This document shows positions 56,790-64,000 of a stretch of DNA of 64,000 bases, one piece after another (position 1 is the first letter of the stretch; every line of letters begins with the position of its first letter). The position numbers and the translations under genes are program-made. Source of the stretch: Euptelea pleiosperma. Its lineage: Eukaryota > Streptophyta > Magnoliopsida > Ranunculales > Eupteleaceae. The notes below the pieces were generated by a model, which did not search any database, was not told the origin of the DNA, and saw only the letters and a list, made by a program, of their open reading frames with translations. The stretch covers positions 30,724,096-30,788,095 of the forward strand of contig CM068543.1 in the NCBI GenBank assembly GCA_035048495.1. Reading direction: 5' to 3'.

Positions 56790-58468
56790 TGGTATCAGAG
56801 CACTCACAGTGGGTTTAATGGGAAGAGCATTCTGCTCCTCAAGGCGCATCTCCATGCTAAGAAGTAAACCGATATCTTCAAACCCAATCCTCGTTATGCC
56901 TTGCTTGCCAATACTACTGCATACCTGTTTGAACCTACATGTTACAGTCAAGCTATCAAAAGTTCAGATTGGCGTATGGCAATGTGTGCAGAATTTAATG
57001 CACTTCAAAAAGCAGGAACATGGTCTCTTGTTCAACAATCACGACAAATGCATGTACTTCCTAATAAGTAGATTTTCAAGCTTAAGCGCAAATCTGATGG
57101 AAGCATTGAGCGCTATAAGGCTCGACTAGTTGCAAATAGTTTTCATCAACAAGAAGGACTTGATTATAATGAGACATTTAGTCCTGTGGTAAAGTATACA
57201 ACCATTCGCACGGTTCTTGCTTTAATAATTCATCAAAATTGGCCTCTTCGTCAACTTGATGCCCACAATGTGTTTCTTCATGGGAATCTGAATGAAGAAG
57301 TTTACATGCGACAACCAAAAGGGTTTGAAGATCCTAATTTTCCAGATCATGTATGTCGACTTCGGAGATCTATATATGGCCTCAAACAAGCACCTAGAGC
57401 TTGGTTTCAGCGATTCTCAGACTACTTGGAAGAACTGGGTTTCAGTGCATCTAAAGTAGACTCTTCACTATTTGTTTATCATTATAATAACATATTTATC
57501 ATTCTTCTTATTTATGTTGATGATATAGTGATTACAAGTAACAACGTTACTAAGATTTCTGAGCTTCTGAGCTCTCTTGGCAAATTGTTTGCTACGAAGG
57601 ACTTGGGTCTGCTTCATTACTTTCTTGGCCTCGAAGCTCAATTCTCCAAGGAGGGCCTCTTCTTACACAAACTAAATATGTTGTCGATCTCCTCCAACGT
57701 CTTCATATGGAACATACCAAGCCTTACACCACTCATGCTACAAGTGGTCAAAAGATGACACAACTTGATGGTGATCCTCTTGATGATCCAACTGAGCATC
57801 GTAGTGTTGTCGGTTCACTTCAATACCTCACTCTTACGTGCCCAAATTTGGCATTTGCTGTTAATCAAGTGTGTCAACATATGCATCGTCCCACAACAAA
57901 GCATTGGACTGCCGTAAAGCAAATTCTTTGCTATGTTAAAGGCTCCATTAAGAAGGACTCATTTTTCAACCTGGCATGTTGCAACTCGAAGCCCTTTTCT
58001 GACGCAGACTATGCTGGGATTCCCACTGACCGTCGTTCCACTGACGGCCATTGTGTTTATCTTAGGAGAAATCTTATTTCTTGGAGCTCCAAGAAACAAT
58101 CAACGGTTTCTTGATCAAGCACAGAATCTAAATATCGCCAACTTGCTCTTACTACTACAGAAATTTCTTGGCTCCGACAATTGCTTTGTGATCTCCATAT
58201 TTATCTCACTACGGCTCCGCTAATTTGGTGTGATAATGTGAGCTCAATTTCGTTAGATTCCAACTCGATATTCCATGCTCGTACAAAACATTTGGAAGTT
58301 GATTATCATTATGTACGCGAGAAAGTTGTTCGTAATGAACTTCAAGTACGGTATATTCATACTCTTGATCAAGTTGCTAATATCTTCACGAAAGGTTTAG
58401 CTCCGATTCGTTTTAAAGATTTAAAATACAAACTTATGGTCCGCTCTCGACCCATCAGCTTGTGGGGG

Positions 58469-58690
58469 TGTGACGAATTATAAGATCGAGTCAAATTACT
58501 CGATCCACTAATCTTGCAAAGACTCAACCGAATGCCCTATTCTCTATCTTCTGTTTCATTCCTTTTGAATTTTAAATTACTTCCATCTATAGTGGATCGG
58601 GAACTTATCCCCACCAAAATCAGTTGGATCCCAACATGTATAAATCAAGTGTAAACTCTTAATACATTCAAGAAAAATCATTACTCTTTA
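58469..58690 (+). repeat. 3' LTR of small Ty1-copia element
   Basis: 222 bp, same ends as the 5' LTR and directly preceded by the polypurine tract. The nine mismatches with the 5' LTR are substitutions spread along its length; there are no indels. Confidence 0.9.
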
Positions 58691-59720
58691 ATGTGTATAA
58701 AAATATAAATGAGATCTAGAACTCGGAAAAGATAATCGACTCTCTTTATTGATGATAATTACTTCTTAACAGAAAGCAACATAGCCAAAAGCAATATTAA
58801 AGAAGAATCCATGGTATCAAAGTCCAAAGTTATACGGGCTGAATGGTTGTAGAGACCACAAATAAGGAAGACAAAGAGGAAAGGCTAAAATGAAAGATCA
58901 TGGTAGAAGATTAGGATAAAACATTGGCTCTGTCATCTCCTCATTTCTCCTCAACCCCTTCTTTTTTTATAGTGGAGGGTTGAAGGTTAAGAGGACACGA
59001 TTGTAATAAATGTGTCAATTCTCATTATGCGTCCGTATTATGCCACATGGATCAGAGGTGACGTTGTCATATTTGATTACAACACTTTGATCTAATAGGT
59101 AGCATGTTACGGTGCCTCTGTGCAACCCAGATGATGGTCGATCAAGCGAGTATCTCATTCCAGCGTGTTTCAGTGGTTTTGCGAATAAGAATGTCTCTAG
59201 TCAATCTCTCATACCTTTGTCAATCCTACGATTCATCTTTGACCCCCATGTTAATGCGCGACACTTGCTAGCGTAGTATTAAAAAATGCAATCCCTGTTA
59301 ACGGGCACATGACCCTTCCGTGAGCAAAACTACCATCTTAACGCCATATGCAAGTACCAAATTGGCACTTTTATAAGTGAAAGACATCGATATACAGCAC
59401 CATCTGATGTGCAAGTGTTGTCTGATAGATAAGTTGCACAGGTCACCGTCTCACTTGCAGATGTCATCTGATAAAAAGTTGCACAAGTCACTATCTGACG
59501 TGCAGGTGTCGTCTAATATTTGTTTGGGATATATAAAATGTCATCTGCAATAAGATGCACCAATGGAATTCATTTTATATGAGTAATTCATTCATTTATA
59601 ACTAAAGCAAAAAAAATATACAAATTTAAGGTTGATCTTTGGTGTAAAATCACAGTAACTAAAAACTCAATTATTTCCTCACTAATTATTTTTAGAGAAT
59701 TTTTGACATACCCAAACCCA
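58691..59720. repeat. no gene; short tandem repeat at 59401-59520
   Basis: Non-coding. From 59401 to 59520 a unit of about 46 bp recurs 2.5 times with diverged words such as TCTGATGTGCAAGTGT, AAGTTGCACAGGTCAC and GTCATCTGATAAAAAGTTGC. Nothing else was recognised. Confidence 0.45.
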
Positions 59721-60577
59721 ACATTTTGAAAACACTGACATACCCCCTATGACTTGGTCCACTGTCATTTCACTAGTATTGACCTGAGTTGACTACTAAA
59801 TTTTTTATTAGAGGACGAAAATGCACTTGTCTTCAACCTTAGAACAAGGGTTTGGGCCATGTAAACCTAAACTCCTAAATCAAATAGTTGTGGTGGACCG
59901 CGACCAAGACATTCCAATGGGTTAACCACCCATAACAAATGAACAACCCACCGAAGTCTCATGTCTAGTAGACCATTCTGGCGAACAATCCCATAGTCGG
60001 CATTCCTTTCAATCCTAATCCTGGATTGTCTCTTATGCCTTCCACTGACAAAACATGGAGGATCAAAGTACAACTGGGTTGAGGAAAGATGTTTGATGTC
60101 CTAAGAAGAATGGTGGCATGTTATTATAAAATTTCCTCCTTGTTGTTCAAATTATTTCCTTTGCACAATATCTGTGAAGAAGGCACTTTCAAAATTGTAT
60201 ATATATATCTTAGGTAACAGACACAATAATTTTTCAATGACAATCCTTGTAGATTCACATATATCCTATTATCTTCCATTTGTTCATCACGTTTCCACTT
60301 AATTTTGAAGATATTCAGCTCTATAATATCCCGCATTATTAATTGATTAATTCCCAAAATTTTCCCCTCATCATAACATTTCACGCCTTGTTGCATCATG
60401 TGCTTAGCAAGAAAATGTAGAAGGCTTTGTTGAGGTTTACATGGCCTAAACCTTTATTCCAAGGTTGAAGACAAGGGCATTTGTGTCTTTTAATAATAAA
60501 AAATGGTCAACTTGGGTCAATGCTGGTCAAATGATAGTGGACCAAGTCATAGGGGGTATGTCAACTTTTTCAAAATG
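59721..60577. mobile_element. long-terminal-inverted-repeat element, MULE- or Pack-MULE-like
   Basis: The left arm 59721-59868 and right arm 60433-60577 are inverted copies of one sequence of about 146 bp. The left reads ACATTTTGAAAA, GACATACCCCCTATGACTTGG, shortened to ACCCCCTATGACTTGG, and CTTGTCTTCAACCTT, ending GTAAACCT; the right contains the inverse of each. Arms of 100 bp or more around a short interior are typical of Mutator-like elements. The 564-bp interior has a minus-strand open frame (59867-60073) that I do not recognise, possibly a captured gene piece. A GT repeat begins exactly at the right end (about 60577-60596). No 9-bp target duplication was found. Confidence 0.65.
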
Positions 60578-60612
60578 TGTGTGTGTGTGTGTGTGGTGGT
60601 GGTGGTTGATAG
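60577..60612 (+). repeat. GT dinucleotide then GGT repeat
   Basis: About ten GT units followed by GGTGGTGGTGG, directly at the outer end of the long-TIR element. Confidence 0.9.
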
Positions 60613-60689
60613 TTGACCTTCTTGAAAAAAAAAAAAAATTGGTTTTAAATATCCTTGTCTTATTTTTATCTTTGCTCTATCACTCTTTC

Positions 60690-61650
60690 CCACATTTTTA
60701 ATGGCGTGGTTCCTAAGTTTGATGTCATAGGAGTTTATGCATATTTTGTACGCCTCCATTATTATTGTATATAAACACTACAATATTTCTTTTCCATTTA
60801 TCTCGCATTTTCTAGTCTTCAAGATACTATTGAATAACTTAATAAGCTAAGATAATTTAGTTTTTCTCAAGCATTTCTACATCTCTATTGGAATACATTG
60901 TATTATTAAAGTCACGCCGCTCTTCTTCTTTACTAAAGCTACTTTTACCTCCAATATCATTATTATATGAAAATATATGTTTTATCCATTCTCCTTAATA
61001 TTTTTATCTAGTTCTAATGCTTCAAAAATTAGAAATAACTGCATCTCTTCATATCCATCTCTAGTCATCGCTCTTAATGCTTCTAACATAATCTAGGGCT
61101 CTAGTTTTTTTTTTCTTGTTCATGAATGCTTTTAGATGTATTTTCCAGTCCCTCTTATCTCTAATTTATTATATAGAGTAGCATATACTTTACATTTAGA
61201 CTTCTTACTTTTTTGACATTTTTTATATCCTTCCAAGTTTTCATTATTTCAATCAATTGTCAAATTCTGTAATAAATCTTATTTTTTATAATGACATTTT
61301 GAACCTCATTATTCCACCACCATTTTTATGTATATGACATTCCCACTTAGATTCCTCAAGATCATCTTTTGTTATTCTTTTAATACATTTAGGTGTTACA
61401 TCCTACATCGCCATAGTCTCTGTTGCATTTAAGTTATACATTTATTTCTTTATTAATCTATCAATAAAAATATTATATTTTCTCTTTTTTCATTCATTGG
61501 CATCTTCAATTTTCACTCCCTTTTTTCTATAGTCCAATGTGAACATCTAGAATTACTAACCTATGTTGCATTGTCAAACTCTCTCCTCAAACAATCTTAT
61601 ATATAATTTTATAATATTACAATCTTTGCATATTGACAGCTAATTTCTCT
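60690..61650 (-). mobile_element. RTE-type LINE, endonuclease end and RT start (dead)
   Basis: The minus strand reads, from the right, GESLTMQHRLVILDVHI (about 61540-61600, the endonuclease-RT linker of RTE elements), WWWNNEVQNVI (about 61285-61320), KTWKDIKN, then a piece matching the usual WLTKLFNxILKTRKMP (LIKLFNSILKTRKCE, about 60790-60850), and CINSYDIKLRNHAIKNVGK (about 60690-60745), equivalent to the CTNYRGIKLMSHTMK block. The order and spacing fit one element. Many stops. RT catalytic parts downstream are missing, replaced by the GT repeat and long-TIR element. Confidence 0.7.
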
Positions 61651-62900
61651 TCCACAGACATAAGTCCATCTGACTCTTATATGTTGTACTATTAAATGTA
61701 ACAAAATGTTCATCTCTTTTTAAATGAAATTTTTTTTTAAGCAGTGAAATTTTAGAAGAAGTATAAAGGGCCAATCGAAAAATGTCACGTGTGCACAAGA
61801 TAAGGTTGAAGTTTACCTAGTCAACTTTTAAAAACCTTTTGTTTAGAAAAGAAAAAGTCGTCCTAGTTTGGCGCGAGAGAAAACAACAAAAGGGAGATTT
61901 TGTTCTCTTGACTATACCCTAGAAAAGAATTGCGCCATCGGAGAAACCTGCAACAACGAAAGAGAAGTTCTTTGGTTCACCTCTTTGGGACTCATTCTCC
62001 TCTTCGATTCAGGTACATCTCTCTCCCTCACCCCCCCTCTCCCTCTCTATAGAAGATTTGAATTTATTATCACACTTCAATGCACTATTCACAACACCCA
62101 CAAGCTTCTTCAAGTTCTTATTTACTTATATGAAATCCTTCATAACACTTCTTTTGGCTTGTATTTTTTCATCGATTCTCACATACATTCGATATTATAA
62201 AAAAAAAATCAATAACCCATCTCCATCTCTTTTTGTTTTATTTTTATTGTTTTATGTTTAATCTTTGTGAATATTTATGCACACAAAAAAACCATTACAG
62301 GTTTGTGCGTATTATTACTCTGTGAGTAAAAAGTAGGAAAAGAATGCATGTTAAAAAGTAAGTTTACATTTTTTACAAGTTTAAAGCAAGTTTACATTTT
62401 TTTTTATATTTTTGTTAGTGGATTTAGACTTGATTGCATGATTGCTACAAGTTTGAGGATTTAGGGTTTCTTCAATGAATTTTAGTACCTAGATGACAGG
62501 TTGATAGGTTTTGAGTTCAGACTTGATACTTCATGATTTTAAAGTCTCAATTTGAAGCTTTAAACTTGCAAAATTTACTTGTTTATGTTTAAAGGTAACC
62601 AATTTATGATTGATTGGGACTTAGTATTGGATGTGTTCTTTTTGGGACTCTTTAACCCAATATCAACCAATTTGTTGCAAATCTCATTAGTAATTTTTTA
62701 TGGGTTAAACCCAAAAAACATATTAGTATTATTGGTAGTCTTAGATGTATATACATTGGCATGCATTGGTATATACTTTTCTTATTTGTAGAAAAATAAA
62801 GAATCACTTGTGATTTTTGAGTCTGTATGCAACTTCACTCATCCTCAATCAAAAGAAATTCTAGACTACTCTTAGCTAATTTTTTTTATCATTATGTTTG
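61651..62900. other. no gene recognised
   Basis: Several plus-strand open stretches (61868-62200, 62058-62261, 62579-62791) are hydrophobic or low complexity and match nothing I know. This could be the 5' part of the GRF-type remnant that follows. Confidence 0.3.
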
Positions 62901-62959
62901 TTTTGAAGCTCCTCTTTTGATTAAGCTTTTCGATGAATCAAAATATGGTTCATCGCAGA

Positions 62960-63300
62960 TATATTTATCCCAATTATGGTGGACAAGTGCTCTTGCATAC
63001 ATCTTAAACGAAAGACAATCCGGGTCATAGATTTTATGTGTGCACAAACAACTTAAGATCTAATGAGGTAAGTTTTAAATATCAAAAATATTTATTATAT
63101 ATTTCATAATATAATAAAATATTTTTACTTTTCTGCTTATAGTGACTCAGTTAACTTTGTTATTAATTCAGGTCGGGTTAAAGTGTAATTATTTCCGTTG
63201 GATTGATAAAAATCCTACGTTATTTAGAGATGCAAAAGTTCCAAATCAATCCGGTCCATCAAGTTCAATGGCAAGTGAAGCCTCATCAAGTCAAACCTCA
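62960..63300 (+). pseudogene. GRF-type zinc-finger protein remnant
   Basis: A first coding piece ends at 63067 with KDNPGHRFYVCTN, then GTAAGT. An acceptor AG at 63170-63171 leads to VGLKCNYFRWIDKNPTLF (63172-63225). Together these are the conserved core of the GRF zinc finger (NPGRRFxxC ... CxFFxW), found in topoisomerase 3 and DNA-repair nucleases and, as short proteins, in many plant transposon-rich regions. The first half carries an in-frame TAA (the family usually has Trp before T-DNPG) and the first cysteine pair is unclear. The tail is Ser-rich. Probably dead. Confidence 0.55.
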
Positions 63301-63419
63301 TCAATTATATGTGCCATTGGAACTGACAAATCTGAAGTTTGTTTTCTTCAAAGAAATTATTTATTTATTTTTTATTTGTTGTATTAATAGCTATAATTAT
63401 TATAAAGCTATTGTTGATC

Positions 63420-64000
63420 TATGAAAATCGTCTTTGAATGTCTTCCTCGCATTGCATCTAAAAATGTTTCAAACAACTATATAAATAACTTCATGGTTTC
63501 ATCTTGCAATATCCCACAACCAAAAAAGATAGTCTAACCGTGATTGTTTAATCCAACAATTAGTGCAAATGTCATGTTATAGCCATTCGTCTTGTATGTC
63601 ATGTCAAAGCATACAACATCACAAAAAAATTGTAGTCTATCCTTGATGTAGCATCACACAAAAAATAACTGGTTACTTAGTTGTCATCGTTCACTCGTAT
63701 CAAGTAAAAGAATGAATTATTTTCTTTTTGCATCCTCTTAAAATAATTTAAAAAAAGTCTTGCATCTCTTTTCTTTAAAAACTCAATGTGCCTTCTTTGT
63801 ACGAAGTTATCACAATCGATCGTGTGAAATTGAGGTTATGAGACCATCTAACTTCTTTGTTCATATATGAGAATATCTCATTTGATCACAATCCTGAAGA
63901 GTGCATATTATTGATTAAATCAGCTTGGGCATTCTCAGTATTTCGATGCGACCTCAATAGATGCACTTGAGATTGAGGTACAAGCTCGTGGTTGTGTTGC
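63420..64000 (-). pseudogene. FAR1/MULE-like transposase remnant, cut by the window edge
   Basis: Reading the minus strand from the right edge: AQADLINNMHSSG (about 63885-63935), a broken FWxDxxSRIDYxxF-like stretch with CDATSRIDYNFF (about 63625-63660), FDMTYKTNGYNMTFALIVG shortened to DMTYKTNGYNMTFALIVG (about 63550-63610), then GCGILQDETMKSF (about 63485-63525) and LFETFLDAM (about 63450-63475). This is the order in the transposase domain of FAR1/FHY3-related genes and the Mutator-like elements they came from. Frameshifts between blocks show it is not functional. Its N-terminal part lies beyond the window. Confidence 0.7.

Larger units (their letters stand above)
56568..58690 (+). mobile_element. 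Ty1-copia element lacking gag, protease and integrase
   Basis: 2.1 kb with both LTRs, primer-binding site and polypurine tract (GTGGGGG, 58462-58468). The interior starts directly in the upstream part of the RT domain. RT reads KLKRKSDGSIERYKARLVAN, shortened to SIERYKARLVAN (about 57075-57140), then LDAHNVFLHG, YGLKQAPRAWFQRF and an intact YVDD (about 57513). An in-frame TAG lies at 57067, where Trp is usual, a one-base deletion lies near 57672, and a TGA at 58112 interrupts the RNase H part (58000-58400, ending VANIFTKGLAP). LTR ends are TG...TA rather than TG...CA. No matching 5-bp target duplication was found (TCATG against ATGTG). Confidence 0.9.

Noticed and set aside
61868..62261. Possible small membrane protein genes
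   Set aside because: Hydrophobicity comes from T-rich DNA; the frames overlap each other and lack any conserved motif.

Overview
The window is nuclear DNA of a flowering plant. Two spliced, apparently intact genes of plant-wide families lie in a sea of mostly broken transposable elements: L1-type and RTE-type LINEs, Ty1-copia elements, hAT elements with MITE derivatives, and a MULE/FAR1-like remnant. Introns of several kb filled with LINEs suggest a large, slowly purged genome. I cannot name the species. I saw no bacterial, organellar, tRNA or rRNA genes.

Layout. From 1 to 18.9 kb there is only repeat material: an L1 fragment (465-830), a hAT transposase pseudogene split by a 3.2 kb insertion (2.3-8.6 kb), an L1 3' end (9.64-10.65 kb), a candidate copia-like LTR carrying a hAT MITE (11.4-13.1 kb), and a copia gag remnant interrupted by nested hAT elements (13.9-15.6 kb). 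Six copies of one hAT-type MITE family, with ends CAAGGTTTAAA or CATGGTTTAAA and 8-bp target duplications, lie between 5.8 and 18.65 kb.

Gene 1 (plus strand, 19,017-27,902) encodes a 368-residue RING-H2 E3 ubiquitin ligase in five exons. Its 6.7 kb second intron holds an antisense Ty1-copia element. Between the two genes (28.4-34.4 kb) are an antisense L1, an internally deleted copia remnant and a second L1/RNase H remnant.

Gene 2 (minus strand, 35,378-55,236) encodes a 593-residue alpha/beta-hydrolase-fold protein, probably plastid- or mitochondrion-targeted, in nine exons. All eight introns have GT-AG borders and the reading frame closes exactly. Its introns 2, 4 and 6 (10.6, 2.4 and 4.4 kb) hold L1 and RTE LINEs, an inverted-repeat MITE and a probable solo LTR. 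The two genes converge, with 7.5 kb between their stop codons. Nothing in the sequence suggests they work together.

From 55.2 kb to the right edge come the gene 2 upstream region, RTE fragments, a small copia element with both 222-bp LTRs but lacking gag, protease and integrase (56,568-58,690), a long-terminal-inverted-repeat element (59,721-60,577), an RTE LINE remnant, a GRF zinc-finger remnant and a FAR1/MULE transposase remnant cut by the edge.

No new multi-gene system was found. The strongest novelty candidates are the six-copy MITE family with its nesting, the long-TIR element, the unit shared by three foldback elements, and the intactness of a 20 kb gene loaded with insertions. All family assignments come from reading the sequence and recalled family knowledge; no database search was run.
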